Shown: positions 42,653 through 52,500, numbered from the stretch's first letter. The stretch: DNA of 64,000 nt from Actinoplanes lutulentus (GCF_003259845.1 NZ_QLMJ01000001.1:682001-746000); one strand, 5' to 3'. Notes: a model not told the origin generated them from the letters alone. Program-made: numbers and translations.

Positions 42653-43867
42653 TTACTCGACGGAGAGACTCTCATGATTGGATCGCACTTCGGTAACGGA
42701 TGTCCGGACACGTGCTATTACCAGCGCTCCGGTGACGGTCAGCGCGAGCACCGCGGCACCCAGCGCACCTGCCGCGATACCCGGCACGGTGTGCGGCAGG
42801 AAGAGCCAGGTCCCGAGGACGAACAACGCCGTCACCACCCACAGCGGAGCGGACGGCCAGCGGGCCTCGGCGGCGACCTGAGCATTGATCAGCATGAAGA
42901 CCAGCCCGTAGCAGGCACCGGTCGCCGCGAAGATCCACGCGTACCGGCCCATCTCCACATAGTCCGGGCCACCGGCCAGCCCGAACGCCAGCCCACCGGC
43001 CAGCGCCGACGCGGCCACCAGGAACACGCCGCAGCCGCCGACCACGAGCAGCCCCAGCCGCAGCGTGCGCCGATTGCCCTGCGCCAGCCGCGGCAGCGCC
43101 AGGATGGTCACCACCTGCGGCGCCCAGAGCGCGCCCTTGGTCAGAACAGTGCCGACCGCGTAGGCGCCGGACAGATCCGGCGACAGGAAACGCCTGGCCA
43201 GCAGCAGATCGGCATAAGAGACCACGAGCATCGCGAGGGTCGCTCCCCCTGCCGTGAGCACGGCCCGCAGCGGCAGAGCCTCACCTTCCTTGGGTACGCC
43301 CGGACGACGCGCCAGCAGATGCAGGACGGGCAGTGCGAGGACGGCGGTGACGGCACCGAGCAGCAGCGACGTGGTCAGCCCGAGTCCGGTGGCCAGGCCG
43401 AGCACCACGCCGCCGTACCGGCCGCCGGAGACCACAGCGATGCCCGCCGCCAGGGGCAGGAACCGCTGGTCGCCCTGCATCTCGCCGAGCCAGCGCCCGG
43501 CCGCGACCACGCCGACCGTGGAGATCGCGGCGAACGCCGTAGCGGGTGCCCGCAGGTCCAGCACGACGACGGCGATCGGCATCACGAACAGCAGCGCGCA
43601 GGCGGTGCCGAGCACGGTGTAGAAGGCGGACCGGGCGGTCGGCACCGGCCCGGACCGGGCCCGGTGCACGGCCACCGCGATCTGCAGCCCGGTGCTGGCG
43701 ACCCCGGCGATCGCGGTCATCGCGAGCAGGGTGGCGAGCGCGCTGAGATCCGCCGGGCTGAGCTGCCGCGCACCGAGCACGGGTACGACGTACGCCAGCG
43801 CGTTGGCCAGCACACCCGCCCCGGTGACGGCCAGTCCGGCCGTTCCTATCCCACTGCTCTTCGCCAT
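42653..43867 (-). CDS. MOP/Wzx-like polysaccharide flippase
   Basis: A 404-residue membrane protein with about 12 hydrophobic helices (AGVLANALAYVVPVLGARQL at the start) in the layout of polysaccharide-export flippases. It would move a lipid-linked glycan across the membrane. The ATG at 43867 is the first start that leaves the conserved amino terminus; upstream in-frame codons give only basic, low-complexity sequence. Divergent from the GT-C-like protein, within an envelope-glycan block. Confidence 0.8.
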   Translation of the reverse strand: MAKSSGIGTAGLAVTGAGVLANALAYVVPVLGARQLSPADLSALATLLAMTAIAGVASTGLQIAVAVHRARSGPVPTARSAFYTVLGTACALLFVMPIAVVVLDLRAPATAFAAISTVGVVAAGRWLGEMQGDQRFLPLAAGIAVVSGGRYGGVVLGLATGLGLTTSLLLGAVTAVLALPVLHLLARRPGVPKEGEALPLRAVLTAGGATLAMLVVSYADLLLARRFLSPDLSGAYAVGTVLTKGALWAPQVVTILALPRLAQGNRRTLRLGLLVVGGCGVFLVAASALAGGLAFGLAGGPDYVEMGRYAWIFAATGACYGLVFMLINAQVAAEARWPSAPLWVVTALFVLGTWLFLPHTVPGIAAGALGAAVLALTVTGALVIARVRTSVTEVRSNHESLSVE

Positions 43868-43958
43868 CCTGCTTGTCCTGTTCCTGTCCCCGTTGTGTGT
43901 ACGGTGTCGCCGTGCCGCGCTCATGCTAGAGACGCGATCTTGATGGAGGAGGCCCACC

Positions 43959-45533
43959 CTGCGAGGGACTGATCTGCGACGGCTGGCGCTGCCCGCCACC
44001 GCGGTCGTCGTCACCGCGCTGGTGCTGGCCCCACTCGCCGCTCCCGGCTATCTGCTGGCGTACGACATGGTCTTCGTGCCGAAACAGCCGCTGCGCTGGG
44101 ATCTGGTCGTGCCGTCCGCGACGCTGCCCCGGGCGGTGCCGCTGGACGCGCTGGTCTCGCTCGCCACCCAGGTCGTGCCGGGCTGGCTGCTCCAGCGGAT
44201 CGTGCTGGCCGCGGTGCTGCTGCTCGCCGCGATCGGCGCCGGCCGCCTGGTCCCCGCGCAACGCTCCGGAACCCGGCTGGTGGCGGCCGTCGCGTACGCC
44301 TGGACGCCCTACCTCGCCGAACGGTTGCTGCTCGGGCAATGGGGGCTGCTTCTCGCGTACGCAAGCCTGCCCTGGATCGCCGGGAGCGCGACGCGCGTCC
44401 GGGAGGGTGACCGGCGGGCTCTGCTCGCGCTGCTCGGTTTCGGCGCGCTCGCCTCGGTGACACCGACCGGCGGTGTGCTCGCGCTGCTCACCACGGTCGT
44501 GATGGCCGCTCGCCGGAGTGTGCTGTCCGCTGTCGCCATCGCCGGCGTCGCGCTGCTGAACACTCCCTGGCTGCTCGCGACGGCCCTGACCGACGCGGAC
44601 GCCCGCAGCGATCCGGACGGGGTGGCGGCGTTCGCGGCCCGCGCCGAGAACTGGAGCGGCACGCTGGGCTCGCTGCTCGGCACCGGCGGCATCTGGAACG
44701 CGCAGACCACCCTGCCCAGCCGGGAATCGCTGCTCGCGCCGGTGGGCACCCTGGTAGTTCTCCTTCTTGCTCTTGGTGGCGCGACGGCGCTGCGGGATCG
44801 CTGGCCGGGTGGCGCCGCGATCCGGCTGCTCGTGCTGGCCGGCGGTGGTTTCCTGGTGGCCGCGTTCGTGCTGCTGCCGGGTGGGCGGACGGTTCTGGAG
44901 TGGCTGGTCGGCACGGTGCCCGGGGCCGGGTTGCTGCGGGACGGGCAGAAGTTCGTTCTTCCGTACGCTTTGCTGCTGTGTCTCGCGATGGCGCTCGGCG
45001 CCGAGCGGGCCGCTGCGGCGCTCAGTGACCGCTTTTCCGGGCGCATCGTGCTGGCCGGGGCGCTGTTGCTGCCGGTCGCGATCCAGCCGGACCTGGCGTT
45101 CGGTGCCGGGGACCGGTTGCGGCCGGTGCCGTACCCGGAGGATTTCGCGGTGGTGGCGCGGCTGGTCGGCGAAGCGCCCGGTCCGGTGCTCTCGCTGCCG
45201 TTCTCCGCCTATCACACCTACTCCTGGAATCTCGGGCGAACCGTGCTCGATCCGCTGCCGCGCTATCTCGACGCCGACGTGGTGACCGACGACCGGCTGG
45301 TCGTGGGGAACATCGTGGTGACCGGTGAGGATCACCGGGCTGCCGCGGCGCGACAGGCCTTGAAAACCGGGACCCCGCTCGCCTCGCTCGGACTTCGCTG
45401 GGTCGTGGTGCAGCGGGTCGCCGGGAAATCTGAGGTGCCGGCTGCCGCGCTGACCGGTTTACGGCTCGTGTATGACGGTCCGTATCTGGACCTGTACGAG
45501 AACACTCTTCGCACGGAAGTTACTACGTGGTAG
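43959..45533 (+). CDS. GT-C-like multi-spanning membrane protein, apparent CTG start
   Basis: A 524-residue protein with about 12 membrane helices. It has a short amino-terminal cytoplasmic segment, a periplasmic loop GYLLAYDMVFVPKQPLRWD after helix 1, and a carboxy-terminal soluble domain (LRWVVVQRVAGKSEVP). The layout is that of membrane arabinosyl- or mannosyltransferase-like proteins adjacent to aftD. Reading frame and domain require sequence upstream of the first GTG (44022): CTG at 43959 gives MRGTDLRRLALPATAVVVT and is preceded by GGAGGAGG at 6-nt spacing. A start at 44022 would cut the first helix. Catalytic function is not demonstrated by motif. Confidence 0.72.
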   Translation: MRGTDLRRLALPATAVVVTALVLAPLAAPGYLLAYDMVFVPKQPLRWDLVVPSATLPRAVPLDALVSLATQVVPGWLLQRIVLAAVLLLAAIGAGRLVPAQRSGTRLVAAVAYAWTPYLAERLLLGQWGLLLAYASLPWIAGSATRVREGDRRALLALLGFGALASVTPTGGVLALLTTVVMAARRSVLSAVAIAGVALLNTPWLLATALTDADARSDPDGVAAFAARAENWSGTLGSLLGTGGIWNAQTTLPSRESLLAPVGTLVVLLLALGGATALRDRWPGGAAIRLLVLAGGGFLVAAFVLLPGGRTVLEWLVGTVPGAGLLRDGQKFVLPYALLLCLAMALGAERAAAALSDRFSGRIVLAGALLLPVAIQPDLAFGAGDRLRPVPYPEDFAVVARLVGEAPGPVLSLPFSAYHTYSWNLGRTVLDPLPRYLDADVVTDDRLVVGNIVVTGEDHRAAAARQALKTGTPLASLGLRWVVVQRVAGKSEVPAAALTGLRLVYDGPYLDLYENTLRTEVTTW

Positions 45534-45579
45534 CGTCCCGCGCACGCAGAGCACACACGCGTCAAGGAGGAGTTACCGA

Positions 45580-45756
45580 ATGACCAGAGCCCTTCCGCTG
45601 CTTCTGGCCGGGGTGGTCGCCCTGGGGCTGGGCGCGCTCGGCACGGCCGCACTCGCGAACACGCTCAACAGTTCGTCGACCGCGACCGCCAACAGCGTGG
45701 ACGAGTCCAAGGTGTCCGAGGACGTCCTGCAGTCGGGCGTGTACGGCAGCCGCTGA
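45580..45756 (+). CDS. DUF2613-like small exported peptide
   Basis: A 58-residue protein with a hydrophobic segment (LPLLLAGVVALGLGALGTAA) as signal anchor and a short hydrophilic tail ending VLQSGVYGSR. It resembles the small DUF2613 proteins encoded beside aftD in mycobacteria. ATG at 45580 follows AAGGAGGAG at 7-nt spacing, one of the strongest ribosome sites in the window. It sits between the GT-C-like gene and a terminator. Role unknown; perhaps an accessory subunit of the arabinosyltransferase. Confidence 0.75.
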   Translation: MTRALPLLLAGVVALGLGALGTAALANTLNSSSTATANSVDESKVSEDVLQSGVYGSR

Positions 45757-45763
45757 GCCACGC

Positions 45764-45802
45764 GAAAAGGTCCCGGCAGCTCGGCTGGCCGGGACCTTTT
45801 TC
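45764..45802. terminator. Bidirectional intrinsic terminator
   Basis: AAAAGGTCCCGG pairs with CCGGGACCTTTT around CAGCTCGGCTGG, with T-runs on both strands. It separates the convergent DUF2613 and GT4 genes. Confidence 0.92.
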
Positions 45803-45811
45803 GTTGGTGTT

Positions 45812-47011
45812 CTATCCCGCGGTGTGTGTGCGCTGCCGGGGCTGATCGGTCGCCCGGACCACGCGCGGCGCGGAGATCAGACCGGCGAACTTCTCCCCCG
45901 CCGACGGCCAGGTGAAGCAGTCGGCGTGCGCCCGTGCGGCGCTGCCCATCTCGGCGCGCAGCGCGTCGTCAGCAAGCAGCAGCCGGGTCTTCGCGATGAA
46001 GTCGGGTGTGTCGTCGGCCAGCAGACCGGTACGCCCGTCGACCAGGGACTCCTCGACGCCACCGGCGCCGCGGATCGCGATGTTCGGCGTACCCACCGCG
46101 CCGGCCTCGACGATCGTCAGGCCCCAGCCCTCCTTGAGCGACGGGGTGAGCGCCAGCCACGCCTCGCTCATCAGGACGCGCTTCTCCTCGTCGCTGACGA
46201 AACCGGCGAACCGCACCCGGTCGGCGATGCCGTGCTTCACCGCGTACTCCCGGAGCTCGTCCTCCCACCAGCCCTGACCGGCGACCGTGAGGGTCAGGCC
46301 GGGGAACTCGTGGTGCAGCTCGGCCACCGCGTCCAGCGCCATCTCGACCCGCTTGTGCGGAACGAGCCGGCCCAGGACCACGAGCGAGGGCTCAGGGGTA
46401 CGCGCCACCGGGGCGGCCGGGGCCATCTCCGGGGTGCCGTTGTGCACGATGGTGACGCGCTCCGGGTCGACGCCGAGGACCGCGAGCTCGTCGCGGGTAG
46501 CGGCGGAAACGGTCACGTACCGGCAGTGGCTGTAGAGCCGCGGCGCCAGCCACGACTCGATCCACCACCCGATGCGCGCGAGTCGCGGAGTCAGTACGAC
46601 AGGCCACTGCTCGCGGTGCACATGGTGCACGAGAGCGATGACCGGACGCCGGCTCCAAAGCGGCGAGAAAAATGGCAGACCGTTACCGACGTCGACCAGG
46701 ACGTCGGGCCGGCCACCCCGGCGCCGGCTCAGCGGGCCGATGCCGATCATGCCGAGCAGGTAGGCCAGAGCGGCACGGAGGTACACCGTGTGCCTGCCGC
46801 CTCTGCGCACCACGCGCAGACCAGCGGCGGTCGTCTCATCGGCCGGACCCTCGTCGTGAGCTGCGCAGAAGAGCGTCGCTCGATATCCCCGACGGATAAG
46901 TTCCCCGGCGATCTTCTCCACGTAGACTTCGGATCCGCCACCGTGGGGGTTACGAGTGTCCCGCCAGTTGAGGAACATGACGTGCCGGGATGCGGCTGCC
47001 GGTATGTCCAC
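45812..47011 (-). CDS. Family 4 glycosyltransferase
   Basis: A 399-residue GT-B enzyme. WRDTRNPHGGGSEVYVEKIA is the nucleotide-independent amino-terminal start; VLGRLVPHKRVEMALDAVA and SLKEGWGLTIVEAGAVGTPN contain the donor-binding EX7E element (Glu in EGWGLTIVE). It would act on the cytoplasmic face to extend a lipid-linked glycan. GTG at 47011 follows AGAGG; GTG at 47017 would overlap that site. It is divergent from aftD across an 87-nt gap. Confidence 0.85.
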   Translation of the reverse strand: MDIPAAASRHVMFLNWRDTRNPHGGGSEVYVEKIAGELIRRGYRATLFCAAHDEGPADETTAAGLRVVRRGGRHTVYLRAALAYLLGMIGIGPLSRRRGGRPDVLVDVGNGLPFFSPLWSRRPVIALVHHVHREQWPVVLTPRLARIGWWIESWLAPRLYSHCRYVTVSAATRDELAVLGVDPERVTIVHNGTPEMAPAAPVARTPEPSLVVLGRLVPHKRVEMALDAVAELHHEFPGLTLTVAGQGWWEDELREYAVKHGIADRVRFAGFVSDEEKRVLMSEAWLALTPSLKEGWGLTIVEAGAVGTPNIAIRGAGGVEESLVDGRTGLLADDTPDFIAKTRLLLADDALRAEMGSAARAHADCFTWPSAGEKFAGLISAPRVVRATDQPRQRTHTAG

Positions 47012-47098
47012 AATCACCTCTACTAGCGAGTAGCATTCGCGGGTCGCGTCACACTATGGGGTTGCCAGATGACTCCGCAATGGCGGAACGGGAGAAAC

Positions 47099-50000
47099 AT
47101 GCGCCACCCACGAAACACCGTTGAAACTGCCGATGTGGGCGGCGTTGATCAGCGTTCGATCTGGCGGATGCGCCTGGTGGCGGTCTGTCTCGGCCTCGCT
47201 GCGCTGGGGTTTCTCCAGGATCCCGGACAGATCGTCATCGACACCAAGGTCGACCTGGCCGTTGATCCCGCCGGATGGCTGGCCCGCGCGCTGCATGTCT
47301 GGGACCCGGCCGGCACGTTCGGCCAGCTTCAGAATCAGGCGTACGGATACCTCTGGCCGATGGGCTCGTTCTTCTTGGCCGGCAAGGTCATCGGGCTCCC
47401 TGCCTGGGTGATCCAGCGGCTCTGGTGGGCCGTCGTGATGGCGGTCGCCTGCACCGGCGTCGTGAAGCTCGCCGAGAAGCTCAACATCGGCTCACCCTGG
47501 ACCCGGCTCTTCGCCGGCGTCGCGTTCGCCCTCTCCCCCCGCATGATCACCGAGCTCGGTCCGATCTCGGTCGAGGCGTGGCCCAGCGCGATCGCGCCGT
47601 GGGTGCTGATCCCGCTGGTCGGGCTCGCCACCGGCGCTCCCCTGCTGCGCGCGGTGACCCGGTCCGCGCTGATGGTGGCGTGCGCCGGCGGTGTCAACGC
47701 GACCGCCGTGCTGGCCGTGGTCCCGCTCGCCGGCATCTGGCTGCTCGGACTGCGACCGTTCTCGCTGCGGATCAAGGCCGTCGTGGCCTGGGGCATCGCG
47801 GTCGCCTGCGCCACCGCCTGGTGGGTGGTGCCGCTGCTGCTGCTCGGCCGGTACAGCCCGCCGTTCCTGGATTACATCGAGACCGGCGCGGTGACCACCT
47901 CCACCACCGACACGGTGACGGTCCTGCGCGGGGCTTCGCACTGGCACGCGTACCTGAGCAGCTCGTTCGGCGCGCCCTGGACGGCCGGCTGGCGCCTCGC
48001 CACCGAGCAGCCGCTGGTCATCGCGACCCTGGTCGTGGCCGGGCTCGGCATCGCCGGGCTGGCCCGCCGCGGCATGCCGCACCGCGGATTCCTGATCACC
48101 GGCCTGCTGGTCGGTCTCGCCATGGTCGGTCTCGGTCACGTCGGCGCGGTCTCCGGCCTGTTCGCCGAGGCGCAGCGGGTCTTCCTCGACGGGGCCGGCG
48201 CGCCGCTGCGCAACGTGCACAAGTTCGACGTGGTGGTCCGGCTGCCGCTGATCCTCGGCATGGCCCACCTGCTCACCGTCTTCGCCCGGGCCGCCGCGGC
48301 CGCTCCCGCGCCGCAGTTCCGGAACCAGATCCGGCCGGCCCAGCTGCGCGCCGTCGTGGTCGCCGGCGTCGCCCTCATCGCGGTCGGTGGCGTGGCCGCC
48401 CCGGCGCTCGGTGGTGGCCTCGCCGCGCAGGGCAGTTTCCAGAGCGTGCCGCAGTACTGGCAGCAGGCCTCCGGCTGGCTCAACCGCAACCTCGACCAGG
48501 AACACGTGCTCGTCGTGCCCGGAACCCGGTTCCCCCGCTATCTCTGGGGCAACCCGAGCGACGAGATCACCCAGCCGCTGCTGGACAAGCGCTGGGGTGT
48601 GCGCAGCTCGATCCCGCTCACCCCGCCGGAGACCATCCGGGTGCTCGACTCGATCGAGCAGACCCTGACGTCCGGGGCCGGCTCCGCCGGACTGGCCGAC
48701 TTCCTGGCCCGCTCCGGGGTGCGGTACCTGCTGCTGCGCTCCGACCTCGATTACGGCCGCTCCGGCGCGACCCAGCCGGTCATCGTGAAGCAGGCGCTGG
48801 CCCGCTCACCCGGTCTGCGGCAGGTCGCCGGGTTCGGGCCGTACATCGGTGGCGGGCACCTGCCCGGCCTCTATGTCGACAACGGGCTCAACACCAAGGT
48901 CCGCACGCTGGAGGTCTGGGAGGTCCAGGCCGAGGTCGAGCCGGTGGTCGCGTACGACTCGAGCCAGATCACCACGGTGGTCGGCGGGCCCGAGTCGATC
49001 CTGTCCGCGTCGGCAGCCGGTGCGCTTCCGGCTGGGCCGGCCGTGCTGGCCGGTGACCGTACCGAGGACACCGCGAACGGCCCGGTCGTGCTCACCGACG
49101 GGCTGCGCCGCAAGGAGGTCGCGTTCGGCCTCTCGCACGACAGCGCGTCGGCCACCATGCAGGCCACCGACCAGCAGATTCTCGACGTGCCGGCCCGTGA
49201 TTACCTGCCCAGCTGGAGTGAGGGCAACGAGACCGTCGCCCGGTACTCCGGGATCACGTCGGTCACCGCGGCCAGCGCGTACTCGCAGGCGCAGCCGCTG
49301 ACCGGGTCCCGGCCCGCGTACCAGCCGTTCGCGGCCCTCGACGGCGACCGGGAGACGTCGTGGCGGTCCGCGCCCGGCACGATCGCGACCGAGCAGTGGT
49401 TCGAGGTGAAGCTGCCCAGCCAGCGGCGGGTCGAGCAGATCGGGCTCACCTTCGACCTGGGCAGCGACTCGGTGCCCACCAGGATCACCGTGGCGTCCGG
49501 CCAGAACCTGCCGGTCACCCAGGACGTCTCTGGCACCAGCGTGGTCGTCGAACTCGAACCGACACAGCTCACCGACCGGATCCGGATCTCGTTCGACGCG
49601 GTCCGCGACGTGCGGATCGGCTTCGGCGGCGTCGGCATCGCCGAGCTCAACATCCCCGGAGTGAAGGCCGAGCGGACCCTCGTGGTGCCGGACAGCCCGG
49701 TGGCCGGCGTCGCCCCGAGCATGGTCTACTCGCTCGCCACCGCGATCCCGGCCTGCTACTTCGACAACGGCCGGCCGATCTGCAACGGCGACCTGGCCCG
49801 TGGCTCGGAGGACGGCACCCGGATCGACCGGACCACCACGCTGCCGGTCGACGCGCAGTACAACCTCAAGCTCACCGCCCGGCCGCGCGCCGGATCGGCG
49901 CTCAACGAGCTGATGAACGCGGGTGGCAAGGCGTCCATCGCCAAGGACATCACCCCGACGGTCACCACCTCCTCGGTCGGTGTCCTCGAACCGGCCACCC

Positions 50001-51391
50001 GGCCCGGCGTGGTCGCCGACGGCGACCCGGACACCGCCTGGTACGCCTCCGACGGCGACACCAAGCCGTGGCTGCGGATGACCTGGCCGGCGGTACGCCA
50101 GATCAACGGGATCCAGCTGACCACCACCGAGGCGACCGCCGCGGCCCGGCCCTGGCAGGTCACCGTGCTCGGCGACCACGACGTGCGCGACGGGTTCCTC
50201 GACGCGGGCGGCACCCTGGTGTTCGACCCGCCGATGAAGACCGACGAGCTGACCGTGCTGATCACCGACACGGCGCCGGCGAACAGCTACGACCCGTACC
50301 GCAACGTGCAGCGGACCCTGCCGGTCGCGGTCGGCGAGTTCACCGCCCTGCCCGACAAGGCGCCGGAGCGCGCCAGCCAGACCACCAAGCTGGACCTGGG
50401 CTGCGGCAGCGGGCCGAAGGTGACCGTCGAAGGCGTCGTCCGCAACACCGCGATGATCGCCAGCCGGCGCGACCTGCTCGAACTGCGCGAGGTCGAGACG
50501 CGGCTCTGCGGTGACACCGCGCGGACGCCGATCCCGGTCTCGGCCGGCGTGACCCGGGTGGTGGCGGCCGCCTCGGCCGTGTCCGTGCCGAGTCAGGTGA
50601 TCCTGACGCCGGTCAAGGCCACCAGTGCCTCCGGTGGGCAGGCCGGCGGCAGCCCGGTCGTCGACGACACGGTGGCCTCGGCGGCCACCGGTGTGCGTAC
50701 GCCGCTGACGATCGAATCGTGGTCGGCGACGCAGCGGCGGGTGGTCCTGGACGCGTACCCGAACCAGCGGGTCCTGGCGCTGCGCGAGAACGTCAACACG
50801 GGCTGGGCCGCCAGCATCGACGGCGAGGACCTGCCGACGATCGTGGTGGACGGCTGGCAGCAGGCCTGGCTCGTGCCGGCCGGCGCGAGCGGCGAAGTGG
50901 TCATGCGCTTCGATCCGGACCGGCTCTACGGCGCGGCGATCAGCGGCGGCGCGCTGCTGCTGACCGGCGTCACGGTGGTCGCGATCCTGGCCGGGCGGGG
51001 ACGTCCGTCCGGCGGCCTGCCGATCATGGTGGCTGCCGCCCGGCGCCGCCGGGGTGTCCTGCTGCCCGCGTTGTTCGGCGGTGCGGCCCTGGTGGTCTTC
51101 GGCGGGTTCGCGGCGATCGGGCTGGCCCTGATCGGCGCGGCGGCCGTGCTCGTGTTCCGGGTGCTACGCCCGTACTTCGGCGAACACGACCGGCGGCGGC
51201 TCAGCCGGACCAGTGTCCTGGCCGGCTGGCTGCTGCCGGTCGTGCTCTTCGCGGCGGCCGGGTATTACGCGGTGACGCTCGGCGGGCACACCGCCGCGCT
51301 GCCTCAGCTCACCGCGGTCGCCGCAGCGGTCTTGCTCTGGCTCTCGGTGATCCTGCGCCGCGGACGCGGCCAGCGGTGGCTGAAGCGCTGA
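47099..51391 (+). CDS. aftD: AftD-type alpha-(1->3)-arabinofuranosyltransferase
   Basis: A 1430-residue GT-C membrane enzyme. The amino-terminal part has about 11 helices, with the acidic periplasmic loop VIDTKVDLAVDPAGW and QNQAYGYLWPMGSFFLAGKV typical of AftD. The large outer portion contains two discoidin-like carbohydrate-binding modules (about 750-870, LDGDRETSWRSAPGT; about 970-1080, DGDPDTAWYASDGD), and three or four helices close the chain. AftD adds arabinofuranose to arabinogalactan and lipoarabinomannan in mycobacteria. ATG at 47099 follows GGGAGA; ATG at 47069 lacks a ribosome site. The last 88 bp overlap the convergent acyltransferase. Confidence 0.9.
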   Translation: MRHPRNTVETADVGGVDQRSIWRMRLVAVCLGLAALGFLQDPGQIVIDTKVDLAVDPAGWLARALHVWDPAGTFGQLQNQAYGYLWPMGSFFLAGKVIGLPAWVIQRLWWAVVMAVACTGVVKLAEKLNIGSPWTRLFAGVAFALSPRMITELGPISVEAWPSAIAPWVLIPLVGLATGAPLLRAVTRSALMVACAGGVNATAVLAVVPLAGIWLLGLRPFSLRIKAVVAWGIAVACATAWWVVPLLLLGRYSPPFLDYIETGAVTTSTTDTVTVLRGASHWHAYLSSSFGAPWTAGWRLATEQPLVIATLVVAGLGIAGLARRGMPHRGFLITGLLVGLAMVGLGHVGAVSGLFAEAQRVFLDGAGAPLRNVHKFDVVVRLPLILGMAHLLTVFARAAAAAPAPQFRNQIRPAQLRAVVVAGVALIAVGGVAAPALGGGLAAQGSFQSVPQYWQQASGWLNRNLDQEHVLVVPGTRFPRYLWGNPSDEITQPLLDKRWGVRSSIPLTPPETIRVLDSIEQTLTSGAGSAGLADFLARSGVRYLLLRSDLDYGRSGATQPVIVKQALARSPGLRQVAGFGPYIGGGHLPGLYVDNGLNTKVRTLEVWEVQAEVEPVVAYDSSQITTVVGGPESILSASAAGALPAGPAVLAGDRTEDTANGPVVLTDGLRRKEVAFGLSHDSASATMQATDQQILDVPARDYLPSWSEGNETVARYSGITSVTAASAYSQAQPLTGSRPAYQPFAALDGDRETSWRSAPGTIATEQWFEVKLPSQRRVEQIGLTFDLGSDSVPTRITVASGQNLPVTQDVSGTSVVVELEPTQLTDRIRISFDAVRDVRIGFGGVGIAELNIPGVKAERTLVVPDSPVAGVAPSMVYSLATAIPACYFDNGRPICNGDLARGSEDGTRIDRTTTLPVDAQYNLKLTARPRAGSALNELMNAGGKASIAKDITPTVTTSSVGVLEPATRPGVVADGDPDTAWYASDGDTKPWLRMTWPAVRQINGIQLTTTEATAAARPWQVTVLGDHDVRDGFLDAGGTLVFDPPMKTDELTVLITDTAPANSYDPYRNVQRTLPVAVGEFTALPDKAPERASQTTKLDLGCGSGPKVTVEGVVRNTAMIASRRDLLELREVETRLCGDTARTPIPVSAGVTRVVAAASAVSVPSQVILTPVKATSASGGQAGGSPVVDDTVASAATGVRTPLTIESWSATQRRVVLDAYPNQRVLALRENVNTGWAASIDGEDLPTIVVDGWQQAWLVPAGASGEVVMRFDPDRLYGAAISGGALLLTGVTVVAILAGRGRPSGGLPIMVAAARRRRGVLLPALFGGAALVVFGGFAAIGLALIGAAAVLVFRVLRPYFGEHDRRRLSRTSVLAGWLLPVVLFAAAGYYAVTLGGHTAALPQLTAVAAAVLLWLSVILRRGRGQRWLKR

Positions 51392-52500
51392 GCCGGACGC
51401 TCGATCATGTAGAAGCTGAGTGCGGCGAGCACCGTGCCGCCGCCCGCCACCACGAGGTACGTCTCCCAGAAGCCGCCGGTGAACTCCGGACGACCGGTGA
51501 CCTGGTAGAACATCTCCAGAACGAACGGGTGCCAGAGGAAGATCCCGTACGAGACGGTGCCGAGCCAGCGGGCTGAGGGGCTGCTGAACAGCTCCTTGGA
51601 CCGGGTCTGCGGGCCGAACGCCAGCGGGATGGTAATCAGCACCGCGAGCAGCGTGTACAGGATCATCTTGGTGCCGAACTCGGCGGCCGTCGGCTCGCCC
51701 AGGCCGGGCGGGCCGGCGATCGGGGTGGTGGCGATGGCGTAGACCGCCAGCGCCGCCGCCCAGCAGGCCAGCGGCGCCGCGGCGATCCCGTCCAGGAAAC
51801 GCCAGCGCGGCCGCAGGCCGTTGCGGAGGGACACGTGGACCGAGGCCAGCAGCATCCCGGCGCCGAACCACAGCCCGTACGCCGGCAGCCACATCGTGTG
51901 CAGGCTCGGTGACAGCACCCCCGCGCCGATCAGCGCCACCCACACCGCGGTGATCACGATGCCACCCGCGATGATCGCCCACGGCCGCCCGGTCCGTTTC
52001 CGGCCGGCCGTCAGCAGCGCACCGATGATCGGCAGCAGCAGGTAGAAGACCACCTCGGTGCAGAGGCTCCAGGTCTGACTCAGGCCGTGCCTCAGTTCGG
52101 CGCCCTGATAGATCTGGGTCAGCGTGAAGTGGCGGATCCAGTCGGCACGCGTGGCGTCGGAGTTGCGATCCAGCAGCAGCAGACACACCACCACCGCCAC
52201 CCAGTACGCCGGAAGCACGCGCATCACGCGTCGCCAGAGATAGCGGCCCGTCGTTGGTTTCCGGCCGCCGGTCGTCTGGGCCTGCGCCCACGGCCGGAAC
52301 AGCAGAAACCCGGAGAGCACGAAGAACACCGCGACGCCGGAGTCCAGACGAGCCAACCAGCCACCCCAGACACCACCACCGGTATTGACACCGGTGGCGA
52401 ATCCGACGTGGTGCCCGACCACAGCGAGCGCGCCGACCACCCGGACCACGTCCAGGGCAGGCAGGCGTTGCAGTGTAGCCGTCGAAATCGGTGCAGACAT
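51304..52500 (-). CDS. Acyltransferase family 3 membrane protein
   Basis: A 398-residue multi-spanning O-acyltransferase. LDVVRVVGALAVVGHHVGF contains the conserved histidine pair region, followed by FFVLSGFLLFRPW and RRVMRVLPAYWVAVVVCLLL. It would acylate a surface glycan or lipid, consistent with the neighbouring envelope genes. The gene ends in a basic, Ser/Thr-rich tail encoded opposite the end of aftD; the enzymatic part ends before the overlap (FYMIERPAQRF). Confidence 0.85.
   Translation of the reverse strand: MSAPISTATLQRLPALDVVRVVGALAVVGHHVGFATGVNTGGGVWGGWLARLDSGVAVFFVLSGFLLFRPWAQAQTTGGRKPTTGRYLWRRVMRVLPAYWVAVVVCLLLLDRNSDATRADWIRHFTLTQIYQGAELRHGLSQTWSLCTEVVFYLLLPIIGALLTAGRKRTGRPWAIIAGGIVITAVWVALIGAGVLSPSLHTMWLPAYGLWFGAGMLLASVHVSLRNGLRPRWRFLDGIAAAPLACWAAALAVYAIATTPIAGPPGLGEPTAAEFGTKMILYTLLAVLITIPLAFGPQTRSKELFSSPSARWLGTVSYGIFLWHPFVLEMFYQVTGRPEFTGGFWETYLVVAGGGTVLAALSFYMIERPAQRFSHRWPRPRRRITESQSKTAAATAVS

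Noticed and set aside
40217..43972. 1251-codon open frame on the plus strand
   Set aside because: It runs antisense to the fibronectin protein and flippase, is rich in Gly/Arg/Gln/His without any domain, and reflects high GC third-position bias of the genes below it.
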